Source: Pedobacter sp. Bi126 (lineage in GTDB: Bacteria > Bacteroidota > Bacteroidia > Sphingobacteriales > Sphingobacteriaceae). From it: a stretch of DNA of 64,000 nucleotides. The notes under the pieces are model-generated. The model was not told where the DNA came from. It did not search any database and saw only the letters and a program-made list of their open reading frames with translations. The translations under genes and the position numbers were made by a program. The stretch covers positions 248,001-312,000 of the forward strand of contig NZ_CAKKMS010000005.1 in NCBI RefSeq assembly GCF_918698245.1. Direction: 5' to 3'. Shown here one piece after another: positions 36,389 through 44,164 of the stretch (position 1 is the first letter of the stretch; every line of letters starts with the position of its first letter).

Positions 36389-36579
36389 TGAACAGTATTT
36401 TAGAACGACGAGTTTCAATAGCTCATGCGGTTACGATTTTGGCTAAAGGAGGAATCAATGCCTCTAAGGAGGAAGCGTACATAATACTTGATTTTCTTTA
36501 TCTAATGGCAAAAAACCATCCCAGCGGTATTGATATGAAAAATGTCAAGAACCCTAAGGTGAATTCGAACTCTGTATAA
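36388..36579 (+). CDS. Small conserved helical protein
   Basis: 63 residues: a short helical protein with the pattern HAVTILAKGGINASKEEAYIILDFLYLMAK. I recall similar small proteins, with variants of 'L.k.Gi.vs.eEAe.ILdFLy.lAk', near mobile or accessory genes in Bacteroidota, with no function assigned. Coupled to the preceding frame by TAATG. Confidence 0.55.
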   Translation: MNSILERRVSIAHAVTILAKGGINASKEEAYIILDFLYLMAKNHPSGIDMKNVKNPKVNSNSV

Positions 36580-36715
36580 TCAATATAAAAACCCTATTAC
36601 ATATATTTTTTGAACCGATTTTAAATATGGTTCATTAAATTTTTGAGCAAAAGTCGAACATAATCTATTGATGTTGTAACGATTTGTGCTTCAGAATTTT
36701 ATATGCATAAAAAAA

Positions 36716-36821
36716 GGAGGCAACAAAAATGAGTTGTCTCCTTAAGTGCCTGGCAAGACCGTTAACGAACTTTTTTATCGAAGATTTGAAGCGAATTGCG
36801 GATTTGAAAATTTCGAAATAA
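36716..36821 (+). repeat. Direct repeat element, copy 2 (hairpin plus 60-bp core)
   Basis: Stem GGAGGCAAC (36716-36724) / GTTGTCTCC (36733-36741) with one G-T pair, 20 variable bases, then the 60-bp core 36762-36821 identical to copy 1. The arms differ from copy 1 at both sides yet still pair. In this copy a 30-codon frame with a Shine-Dalgarno-like AAGGAGG runs from the ATG at 36729 to the TAA that ends the core, reading TNFFIEDLKRIADLKISK through the core. GCAAGAC before the core and GTCTTGC after it are also complementary. Confidence 0.85.
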
Positions 36822-37064
36822 GTCTTGCACATTATTTCAACTTACGAATTCAAAATGAGTTAATTGTTTTCTATAATAGTTTTAATGACAGGCTATTTTA
36901 GGACGAATCAATCCTTCTGAATTCCAAAATAGACCCTGAAACTATTCCTCACGGTTTAAAATTCTGAAAACAGAAAAAGCATGTCCAAAAAATCGTGAGG
37001 TTGAATATTTAGGATTTGGATTATTTTAGCCTAATGCTAGGATGTATCCTGAAATGATAGGAAT

Positions 37065-37283
37065 ATGTCCAGTTTGCAAAGAAGTGGAGTGGATACCATT
37101 AGCGTAATTTTCACTTTGTGGTCGAATTATAAAGCCAGACTCGCCGATTTCGTGCATAATGGCATAGCCGCAGGGGAGATCACCTGGGACCAGTTAAGCC
37201 GCTCAGCAGTGCTTTTTGATTTAGTCCCAAAACTCTATCAATTTATAAAACGCTATAATGGATTAGATTTACCTGCCTGTTAG
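37065..37283 (+). CDS. Small hypothetical protein
   Basis: 72 residues, helical, no recognised family (LWSNYKARLADFVHNGIAAG; VPKLYQFIKRYNGLDL). AGGA stands just before the ATG and the composition looks like protein. It converges on tatC and overlaps its last codon. Could still be chance; the 243 bases between the repeat and this start show nothing else. Confidence 0.4.
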   Translation: MSSLQRSGVDTISVIFTLWSNYKARLADFVHNGIAAGEITWDQLSRSAVLFDLVPKLYQFIKRYNGLDLPAC

Positions 37284-38143
37284 GGGGATGCCATTTTGTG
37301 CGTTACATGCACCGCTACGATTATACTGATCTCATAAAGGATCATCAAAGGAAGGAATACGATCAGCATGGTCTGTATATCCGGTGTAGGGGTAACTACT
37401 GCTGCAATGATGAGCATCACCACCACGGCATATCTCCTGGAGCTGCGCATCAGTTTTGGGGTCAGCAGACCCAGTTTGGAAAGGAGGAGAACAATGATGG
37501 GCATTTCAAAAATAATTCCCGTTCCAAGCGTCAGTGTGACGATCGAAGAAAGATAGGAATCGATTGTGATCTGGTTCTCGATAACTTCACTCACATGGAA
37601 ACCAACCAGGAAACGGATGGAATATGGGGCAATAATATAATAGCCAAACAGGATGCCTAATAAAAAAAGCAGACTGGCATAAAACACAAATCCGCTGGCC
37701 GCTTTTCTCTCTCTCAGATTAAGGGCAGGCCGGATGAACAGCCATATTTCGAATAAAAGGTAAGGGAAGCCAAGTATAATCCCGATAATTACCGATGAAT
37801 TGAGCTGAAGGTTAAACTGCCCGGCCATTTCAGTATTGATGATCTTGAAGCTGATCTCCCTGAGGCAATAATCGGTGCCTAGCTTAAAGTGCCGGCCGAT
37901 CCAGCACATCAAGCGGTAGGTTAGAAAATCTGCCTTTTTAGGGCCAAGGATTATCCTGTCAAAAACAAAATCGTAATATGTGAACGCCCAGGCAGTAGTC
38001 AGTGTAATTGCGAAAGCAGACCTGATCAGATGTTTGCGCAGGATATCCAGGTGATCAAAAAACGACATTTCTCCGTTATGATCGCTATCCCTGTTTTTTA
38101 GGCTTGAAAGCCATCCCAAGAGTTTATTCCTTTTATCCATCAT
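37280..38143 (-). CDS. tatC: Sec-independent protein translocase subunit TatC
   Basis: Inner-membrane receptor of the Tat pathway, which exports folded proteins with twin-arginine signals. 287 residues with six membrane helices. Visible family marks: MSFFDHLDILRKHLIRS at the N-terminus, FLYxx-type loop region FGYYIIAPYSIRFLVGF, the FEIWLFIRPALNLRERKAA block, and VVTPTPDIQTMLIVFLPLMILYE near the C-terminus. No tatA or tatB is nearby. It is the last gene of a PadR/membrane protein/tatC operon, four bases after the preceding stop, so this copy may be under PadR control. A start three bases downstream (38140) is equally possible. Confidence 0.93.
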   Translation of the reverse strand: MMDKRNKLLGWLSSLKNRDSDHNGEMSFFDHLDILRKHLIRSAFAITLTTAWAFTYYDFVFDRIILGPKKADFLTYRLMCWIGRHFKLGTDYCLREISFKIINTEMAGQFNLQLNSSVIIGIILGFPYLLFEIWLFIRPALNLRERKAASGFVFYASLLFLLGILFGYYIIAPYSIRFLVGFHVSEVIENQITIDSYLSSIVTLTLGTGIIFEMPIIVLLLSKLGLLTPKLMRSSRRYAVVVMLIIAAVVTPTPDIQTMLIVFLPLMILYEISIIVAVHVTHKMASP

Positions 38144-38147
38144 GGAA

Positions 38148-39188
38148 TTACCAAGTCTTCACAAGCAGCTTTCTGAGATAATTTCGCCCGTTTTGATATA
38201 GTGCCCCGATCAGCATGAAAGAAACTGTAACAAGATAATAACTGCAAAACATACTTGCGTAACGGCCATTAAGCTCCGAAATGCAGAACAGCGACAGCGG
38301 CAACTGGCCAAAAAACAGATTGATGCTTTTTTTATCAGAAAAGCTGATCATCCACCCCAAAGTGGCAAATAACGGGCATCCGATAAAAAGCGGTAGATAA
38401 GGGACCGGGTAGGTGTAGCTAAAGATAATGGCCAGGCAGGCAACCGCTCCCAGCAGTAGTGAGGGTTTCCAGTTTAACTTCCTGTTGAAGACCATTAATG
38501 TCCTTATCCGCTGGTTATTTCCGATCAAAAGAAAATATCCGATCAGCCCGGTCAGGCCAAAATAAAAGATCTGGGTGAGGGCCTTGAATTTTGGGGCAGC
38601 GGTGTGAAGGGGATCCAGTGCAGTGAAGCCAATCAGCTGGATGATAAAAAAACCGGAAACAATAATTATCGCGGCAGAAATAAATGCTGAGAATATATTC
38701 AGTCTAAGCAGGGTGGCACTTATTGTTTTGGCTATTGTCCTTCCCTTGAAGATAAGTGCCATTATAGTGCAGACCAGGATTAGGATCAGGCCGTTAAAAA
38801 TTATCGGCCAAATGCTTTCATGCCCCGGAACAGCGCTAGTATCAGGGTGGTGGTAGGCTTTGAACATAAAGGCCGGAGCCAGAATGAAAAAGGACTGCAG
38901 CAATAACATGATGACAGCTCCATAAACCATAAGAAGCCCATTTTTTCTGAACGGAATGTCTGGATTGACCTTTTCAAATTCTGACTCAATCGCAGAAACA
39001 GCTCCGAGACGTTTTGTTGCGACGGCCCATACCTCTTCATCGCTCAGTCCCAGTTCGGTGAGCTCAGTGATCACATCATCAAGATGGCTGGTCAGCTCTT
39101 CTCTGTCTTCGGGAGTAAGTGATGTCCTTGCCAGATTTGACTGCCATTCTATAACCTTTAAACTGATGTAAGCGGAAGTGGTGCCCAT
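38148..39188 (-). CDS. Membrane protein with 'permease prefix'-like N-terminal domain
   Basis: 346 residues. The cytosolic N-terminus (about 5-75: LARTSLTPEDREELTSHLDDVITELTELG, then LSDEEVWAVATKRLGAV) matches the short helical domain usually placed before ABC permeases or beside PadR regulators. The rest is about eight membrane helices of no known family. It overlaps the PadR gene by 31 bases, a tight coupling often seen for PadR and its membrane target. Role unknown. Confidence 0.7.
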   Translation of the reverse strand: MGTTSAYISLKVIEWQSNLARTSLTPEDREELTSHLDDVITELTELGLSDEEVWAVATKRLGAVSAIESEFEKVNPDIPFRKNGLLMVYGAVIMLLLQSFFILAPAFMFKAYHHPDTSAVPGHESIWPIIFNGLILILVCTIMALIFKGRTIAKTISATLLRLNIFSAFISAAIIIVSGFFIIQLIGFTALDPLHTAAPKFKALTQIFYFGLTGLIGYFLLIGNNQRIRTLMVFNRKLNWKPSLLLGAVACLAIIFSYTYPVPYLPLFIGCPLFATLGWMISFSDKKSINLFFGQLPLSLFCISELNGRYASMFCSYYLVTVSFMLIGALYQNGRNYLRKLLVKTW

Positions 39189-39499
39189 AATGTATTTAAA
39201 AGTCCGTTCATAAATTCCCAGCTCAGTTTCTCTTCCTTCAGCTGCGTTACTCCTTTATCTGTAATGTTATAGTACCGTCGTCTCTTTTGATTTTCGGCAA
39301 TCCGCCATTCTGACTGGATGAGCTCTTTGTCCTCCAGCTTTCTCAGTACTGGATACAGGGTTCCATCGGAATATAGGATCTTTCCGTTTGAGGCCTCTTT
39401 TATTTTTTTGATGATCTCATAGCCATAACTCTCGCCTTCAATAAGGGTTGAAAGGATTATGGGTATAGATGATGCTGCAGTTAGTTCCTTTGATAGCAT
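39158..39499 (-). CDS. PadR-family transcriptional regulator
   Basis: Winged-helix repressor, 113 residues. MLSKELTAASS, then ILSTLIEGESYGYEIIKKIKE, GTLYPVLRKLEDKELI and RRRYYNITDKG are the classic PadR N-domain. It probably represses its own operon (this gene, the membrane protein, tatC). A dyad and a TAnnTTTG element lie directly upstream. Confidence 0.93.
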   Translation of the reverse strand: MLSKELTAASSIPIILSTLIEGESYGYEIIKKIKEASNGKILYSDGTLYPVLRKLEDKELIQSEWRIAENQKRRRYYNITDKGVTQLKEEKLSWEFMNGLLNTLWAPLPLTSV

Positions 39500-39512
39500 A
39501 AAAATGTTTTTT

Positions 39513-39538
39513 CAAATATACATAGAAGTTCAATGTAT
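39513..39538 (-). promoter_or_regulatory. Putative PadR promoter and operator
   Basis: On the minus strand TATATTTG (39520-39513) fits the Bacteroidota -7 element TAnnTTTG, 13 bases before the PadR start codon. Overlapping it is the dyad ATACAT-N9-ATGTAT (39518-39538), similar to PadR half-sites. No convincing -33 TTTG was found. Confidence 0.5.
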
Positions 39539-39719
39539 TATGAATTATTTTTATTTTACACTTTAAAGCGAATATATCATGCTGGTTACCAGTAGATAAA
39601 AAAAATAATGTTGTTTTTAATTGTGAGCTGAAAGAGTAGGTTTAATGAAGAATAAATAAGGTAATTGAAATTTGTCTACATCATTTTTGGTCGGCACTAA
39701 TAAATTTCAAACAAAATAT

Positions 39720-39779
39720 TTTGAAATACCGGATTTAAGTTTACTTTTGTACTGTGTTACATAAGTGATACAGTGGTAC
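39720..39779 (+). promoter_or_regulatory. Promoter and GntR (YtrA-type) operator of the ABC operon
   Basis: TTTG at 39720-39723 and TACTTTTG at 39742-39749 are 18 bases apart and match the Bacteroidota promoter consensus TTTG/TAnnTTTG. Immediately downstream, over the expected start site, lies an imperfect dyad: ACTGTGTTAC, ATAA, GTGATACAGT (39751-39774). YtrA-type GntR regulators bind such dyads, and one is encoded in this operon at 41416, so autorepression is likely. Confidence 0.65.
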
Positions 39780-39797
39780 GATAAAAATATTTTCATT

Positions 39798-40628
39798 ATG
39801 ATAGAGATCATTGACCTGAGTTTTGGATATTCTAAAAAATCCATACTACTTAAAAAATTGAACCTTAAACTTGAAAAAGGGCACATTTACGGGCTTTTGG
39901 GGAAAAATGGTGCTGGGAAATCTACCTTGCTCAAAAATATTGCAGGTCTTGCCTTTCCTTTTGAGGGGAAATGTATGGTCAACGGTAAAATTGCAGCAAA
40001 GCGGCAACCTTCCTTTCTTCAGGGGCTTTTTTTTATTCCCGAAGAGGTGCACATGCCCTCGCTGAGTACGGAATCCTTTGTGGCAAGGACGGCACACTTT
40101 TATCCTGCCTTTGATCGTGCATATTTTTACCAGCTGTTGTCAGAGTTTGATGTAGACAGAGGCGAGAATCTAAGCAAGCTTTCTTTTGGGCAGCAGAAAA
40201 AAATGATGATTTCTTTCGGGCTGGCGACAAATACCTCCCTTTTGATCATGGATGAGCCAACCAATGGACTTGATATTCCCTCAAAGGTTCAGTTCAGAAA
40301 GGTTATTTCCTCGGCACTCTCCGATGAGCGGTGTATCATTATCTCCACACATCAGGTGAGGGACCTGGATAGTCTGATCGATACCCTTCTTGTGCTCCAT
40401 AACAAAGAGATCGTCGTAAACCTTCCTTTGGATGTGATTGGGGAGCGGTTGATCTTCACTTCGGCTGGTAGGGCAAACACAGATGGGATAATTTACGCCG
40501 AAGATAATGTGATCGGTACCAACACCATCAGTATCAATGCTAATGAGCAGTATGGTAAGGTGGATATGGAACTGCTCTTTAATGCGGTTGTTAATGGAGA
40601 AAATTTGATTTTACAACATTTGAAATAA
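39798..40628 (+). CDS. ABC transporter ATP-binding protein
   Basis: ATPase of 276 residues from the ATG at 39798; an upstream GTG at 39765 lies within the operator dyad and is unlikely. Walker A GKNGAGKST at 35-43, signature LSFGQQKK, Walker B LLIMDEPTNGLD and switch-His STHQVRDLD are complete. Works with the permease encoded 6 bases downstream. The export substrate is unknown; YtrA-type operons are usually induced by envelope-active compounds. Confidence 0.93.
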   Translation: MIEIIDLSFGYSKKSILLKKLNLKLEKGHIYGLLGKNGAGKSTLLKNIAGLAFPFEGKCMVNGKIAAKRQPSFLQGLFFIPEEVHMPSLSTESFVARTAHFYPAFDRAYFYQLLSEFDVDRGENLSKLSFGQQKKMMISFGLATNTSLLIMDEPTNGLDIPSKVQFRKVISSALSDERCIIISTHQVRDLDSLIDTLLVLHNKEIVVNLPLDVIGERLIFTSAGRANTDGIIYAEDNVIGTNTISINANEQYGKVDMELLFNAVVNGENLILQHLK

Positions 40629-40634
40629 ACGGAT

Positions 40635-41414
40635 ATGAACGATATATTTAACTGGAAGCGGTTTGTCGCACTTTTCAAAAAACATAGTGCGGAAAATTAC
40701 AAGACTTACCTGATGTCAACAGGTGTTCTGATCGGCGTACTCGCCCTCATCCTTAGTTTTATTGCCTATACCAGCGACGGCCATCTCGGTGTTTTTCAAC
40801 AGGGTATTATTTTTCTCAATATCATGATATTTTCCGGAACCATATTTACCAGTATGATTTTTGCAGATCTCGGTAGTAGAAAGAAGGCTATACCCATTCT
40901 CACCCTTCCGGTATCGCATCTTGAAAAATATCTAGTCGCCTGGATTTATTCTTTTGTTATTTTTCAGCTGGTCTATGTCGGCTGCTTTTACGCGGTAGAT
41001 TATATTGTTATACATGCGGGCAACGTCGGTATTTCCGATAAGAACAATATGGTCAATGTTTTTTCCACCGACGATCCGTTCTGGATCGCATTTCCGCAGT
41101 TTGCCGTTCTTCAGGCCATCTGTTTTATTGGAGCGATATTCTTTGAAAGGATGCATTTTATCAAAACAGCCTTCCTTTTTTTCCTATTCATCCTGTTTCT
41201 AAGTGTTTTTAATACCATGATGTTGAACTGGATTTTTGGGTTCAAGGTTGATAAGGGTATTCCGTTCAGTTCGGTCGGGATCACTGAAGCGGGGCATTTT
41301 TGGTTTATCAGGAGAGATTATTTGGGCGATACAGTGGTGTTTGTTTCACTGGTGTTGATCTGCGGCCTGTTATGGTTGGGAAGTTATTTTAGATTGAGAG
41401 AGAAGCAGGTATAA
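40635..41414 (+). CDS. ABC-2-type permease component
   Basis: 259 residues with about six membrane helices (GVLIGVLALILSFIAYTS; IIFLNIMIFSGTIFTSMIF; FLFFLFILFLSVFN; a final helix VVFVSLVLICGLLWLGSYF). Between helices 2 and 3 the GSRKKAIPILTLPVSHLEKY segment is a common ABC-2 permease feature where the ATPase docks. It is placed between the ATPase and the regulator with 6-base and 1-base gaps. Confidence 0.75.
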   Translation: MNDIFNWKRFVALFKKHSAENYKTYLMSTGVLIGVLALILSFIAYTSDGHLGVFQQGIIFLNIMIFSGTIFTSMIFADLGSRKKAIPILTLPVSHLEKYLVAWIYSFVIFQLVYVGCFYAVDYIVIHAGNVGISDKNNMVNVFSTDDPFWIAFPQFAVLQAICFIGAIFFERMHFIKTAFLFFLFILFLSVFNTMMLNWIFGFKVDKGIPFSSVGITEAGHFWFIRRDYLGDTVVFVSLVLICGLLWLGSYFRLREKQV

Positions 41415-41415
41415 T

Positions 41416-41793
41416 ATGGAGTTCAGGGAAAACGAAGCAATTTATTCACAGGTGGCAAATTTTGTTACCGAACACATCATGCTGGGCAAATGGCTGCCAG
41501 AACAGAAAATCCCTTCAGTCAGGGAGCTGGCGTCTGATCTTCAGGTGAACCCACATACGGTGGTCAGGGCCTATGAGATACTGCAGTCAAGAGAGGTGAT
41601 TTCAAATAAGAGAGGGATTGGTTTCTTCATTCACAGTGATGCCATTGAAAAAATAAAGACCTTCAGTAAGGAACGTTTCATGGGACAGGACCTGCCGGAA
41701 CTGCTTAAGAATATGTACCTGCTGGATATTACCATTGAGGAAATCGGTACAGCGTTCGAATCCTATAAAATAAGCATGAACCAAACTAAATAA
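41416..41793 (+). CDS. GntR-family regulator, YtrA type
   Basis: 125 residues: an N-terminal winged helix (IYSQVANFVTEHIMLGKW, KIPSVRELASDLQVNPHTVVRAYEIL, GIGFFIH) and only about 50 further residues, so it lacks the large effector domain of FadR or HutC types. This is the YtrA subfamily, typically encoded with ABC transporters and binding an operator at their promoter. Candidate operator at 39749-39779. Confidence 0.92.
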   Translation: MEFRENEAIYSQVANFVTEHIMLGKWLPEQKIPSVRELASDLQVNPHTVVRAYEILQSREVISNKRGIGFFIHSDAIEKIKTFSKERFMGQDLPELLKNMYLLDITIEEIGTAFESYKISMNQTK

Positions 41794-41795
41794 AT

Positions 41796-42530
41796 ATGAA
41801 AAACAGCAATATTATGATCATTTCGGCTATAGCTATTATACTGATCTCGCTAACCGTATACAATTTTACTTTAAGGGCTTCTTATCGTAACGGGGATTAT
41901 AAAAATCCATTTTATGGGCTTAATTATAATCCGGTTAACAGTGTCTCACAGATCGAGCTAAACAGCTCGAATAAAATCGCATGTTATATCCGTCAAGGAA
42001 AAAAAAGTGGCATATACTTGAGTGACCGTGCAAAAGATAAGGTGATCTGGAGTGTTGGACAGGATGGTTTGAAGATCGACCTAACAGATGAGGCTAAGCG
42101 TGCCGATTTTGTGGTTTATGATGATGATCTGGTGATTGTTCTCAACAATCTGGTGCGGATCAGCACTAAGCCGTATTTTAGGACGGGCGAGAAATGGGAG
42201 CAGGGACGGCTTTTCGGTCACATTGGCATTAGTGGATTTAGAGAGGATTCCATGGATATCGATCTGGGCGCATCTTCCTCAGCTGTGCTGGACAGTATTT
42301 CTGTTGGTCGTCTGAATGCATCCATCGGCGAGCAAGGTAAAGGTGTTTCATCCCTGCAGCTGCATGCTGGGATTTTTGATAAAGCCGTATTCAAAATACC
42401 CGGAGCTGGAAAACTTGAGTTACTCGATCCGCAGATCACCAAGAGCGAATATCATCTTTCCAATGCAGCGACAGTAAGTCTCAACGGAAAGTCTTTGCAG
42501 ATTATCAAAGAAAACGGGGGAAAGTTATGA
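41796..42530 (+). CDS. Membrane-anchored protein with beta-helix-like (GIN/DUF2807-like) region
   Basis: 244 residues: one N-terminal membrane helix (IMIISAIAIILISLTVYNFTL) and an exported part. The second half has repeating short strands (LDSISVGRLNASIGEQG, LQLHAGIFDKAVFKIPGAG) like DUF2807 putative adhesin domains, though the match is weak. It starts two bases after the GntR stop and is the fourth gene of the operon. Function unknown, possibly an envelope-stress component. Confidence 0.65.
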   Translation: MKNSNIMIISAIAIILISLTVYNFTLRASYRNGDYKNPFYGLNYNPVNSVSQIELNSSNKIACYIRQGKKSGIYLSDRAKDKVIWSVGQDGLKIDLTDEAKRADFVVYDDDLVIVLNNLVRISTKPYFRTGEKWEQGRLFGHIGISGFREDSMDIDLGASSSAVLDSISVGRLNASIGEQGKGVSSLQLHAGIFDKAVFKIPGAGKLELLDPQITKSEYHLSNAATVSLNGKSLQIIKENGGKL

Positions 42531-42685
42531 CGCGTTCCGACAGGTTGTATTTCTGGAATATTGCGGACCGTGATCCTGATATGCGATATTCCAACGTTGG
42601 ATTAAAATTTATAACCGGATCCCATCCTGAATACCTGGCTTTCATAATAATCGGTACCGAACTAATCTGGATCCACCGCCCGTAA
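42527..42685 (+). CDS. Possible small protein at end of ABC operon
   Basis: A 52-codon frame starts at an ATGA overlap with the preceding stop and ends at a TAA at 42683. It reads MTRSDRLYFWNIADRDPDM, then a hydrophobic stretch EYLAFIIIGTELIWI. The overlap supports translation; no family recognised and chance cannot be excluded. Confidence 0.3.
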   Translation: MTRSDRLYFWNIADRDPDMRYSNVGLKFITGSHPEYLAFIIIGTELIWIHRP

Positions 42686-42915
42686 CCTCTCTTTTGACCT
42701 TCAGTGGATTAAAAATGCGCTTGCCCATTAACAACCGTTTTCCTTGTTCTTTATGGATCTGTTTTTAAATTCCAGGATCTGTTGAAAACCGCAAATGAGT
42801 TAGATTTATCGTCGCTTGCCCAGAATTAAAGAGAGGTACTGCCCGTTAAAAGTTCTGGACCTTACAAAACAAAACTTCAAGAAACCGGGTTTAAAACGAT
42901 ATAAAAATAAAGGAA

Positions 42916-43062
42916 ATGAAAGTCGTAATGCCTAGGGGATCTAGTAGCTATCACATCTATCCCAAAGAAGTAATTGATGAAATCTCCAGACGTGAGATAT
43001 CTACCTTAGATGTTTTTTTAAAGAAACGCGGAATGGACAATGCCCATTTCCCCGAAATCTAA
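42916..43062 (+). CDS. Small hypothetical protein (48 residues)
   Basis: ATG preceded by aaagga at good distance. It reads MKVVMPRGSSSYHIYPKEVI, then DEISRREISTLDVFLKKRGM, a charged soluble peptide. It lies alone in a gene-poor stretch. The ribosome site and codon make-up suggest a real gene; function unknown. Confidence 0.45.
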   Translation: MKVVMPRGSSSYHIYPKEVIDEISRREISTLDVFLKKRGMDNAHFPEI

Positions 43063-43280
43063 ATTAACGCTCTCGAGTGCTAAAATAGTACTACTATCCA
43101 TTGTATCAAAACATTTTTTTTTTTTAGTGGCCTCCAGGTGTATATTTCACTAAAATTGGGGAAGAACCACTTTTAGCGAAATCCCCATAGATACAAGATA
43201 GGGGGGAATTAGGCGTTACCAAGTTCGATATTAATTAATATATCAAATCTAATTCGTTAAATTGGATAAACCTAAGTCAA

Positions 43281-43370
43281 TTGACCCCTTCTCACCAAAA
43301 ATATTCTTCTCATATTGCCCTGTTTATCAATGAGCTTACAAATAATTAAAGATTGGTGAAATGGGGTCAA
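43281..43370. repeat. 90-bp element with 18-bp imperfect terminal inverted repeats
   Basis: Left arm TTGACCCCTTCTCACCAA (43281-43298), right arm TTGGTGAAATGGGGTCAA (43353-43370); 16 of 18 positions pair. The 54-base interior is AT-rich with no frame. Size and ends recall a MITE or the remnant of an insertion sequence. It sits in the otherwise empty 43063-43643 stretch, in which I saw nothing else apart from an unconvincing minus-strand frame at 43336-43545. Confidence 0.5.
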
Positions 43371-43643
43371 ATAAGTTGTTTTGTCTAAATCCACAATTTC
43401 TAAGCTCAAGACAGTCTCTTATGTGTACGTTTGACTTCGGGGGCTGATGGTATACTTGATCTAATTCAGCAAAAATGAGCTCAAAATCTTGATAAATTCG
43501 CCAACTCTTGATTATGTTCAGTTTACAGTTTATGTGTCTATTCACTGTAAAATAGTGTTTTTTGATGTTCTGTAACGCTTTTGTTGCTATTTATTCTCTC
43601 ATCTTTTTAGATTAATGCGGATTTTAGCACCAATATATTTAGG

Positions 43644-44039
43644 TTGTTAAAATTGAAGGATGTGAAAATTAAGCAGGTGCCCAATAGCTCCATAATCGGA
43701 GTTGTTTTATTGTACCTGATTATCTCTTTAGGAAACATCTTTTTTTTATCCAACCTGTCCCTTTTGGAATCCGCCCGCGGAATAAAATCAGCCGGCCAGT
43801 ACAACGGCAGCTTTTCTCCGCTAGCAAAGGATTCAAAAATTACCAGGCAGTTTAAGTGCATTCTTGATGAACGGAAAAAAACCGTGCTTCCCGTTCTGGA
43901 AGCTATTATCATCGGGGTCATTTTGCTTTTTGGGCTTGGGCTTTTAGCCACCAACCTTAACAGGTATTTTCTTGAGATCAGATACAGGATTGCCGGATCA
44001 GTCCCAATTTATATTTCCAACCAGGTCTTTCGGATCTGA
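43644..44039 (+). CDS. Hypothetical two-helix membrane protein
   Basis: 131 residues with two membrane helices (SIIGVVLLYLIISLGNIFFL near 16-35; VLEAIIIGVILLFGLGLLA near 84-102). The only starts are TTG (43644) or GTG (43662), and no ribosome site is evident, so it may be a decayed gene. It lies upstream of the efflux operon in the same direction; relation unknown. Confidence 0.4.
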   Translation: MLKLKDVKIKQVPNSSIIGVVLLYLIISLGNIFFLSNLSLLESARGIKSAGQYNGSFSPLAKDSKITRQFKCILDERKKTVLPVLEAIIIGVILLFGLGLLATNLNRYFLEIRYRIAGSVPIYISNQVFRI

Positions 44040-44164
44040 GATTTATCTCTAATTTTTTTTATTGACAGGTCCTTCATATGATGAGGTGACGACGGCCGGT
44101 TAATCACCGAGTTTCCTGTCGCGAAATCCGTCAAATCTTTTTCCTTAAATTTTAATTTAAAGAC

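Noticed and set aside
43336..43545. Minus-strand 69-codon frame next to the inverted-repeat element
   Set aside because: Overlaps the right arm of the element and shows no recognisable transposase or other motif.
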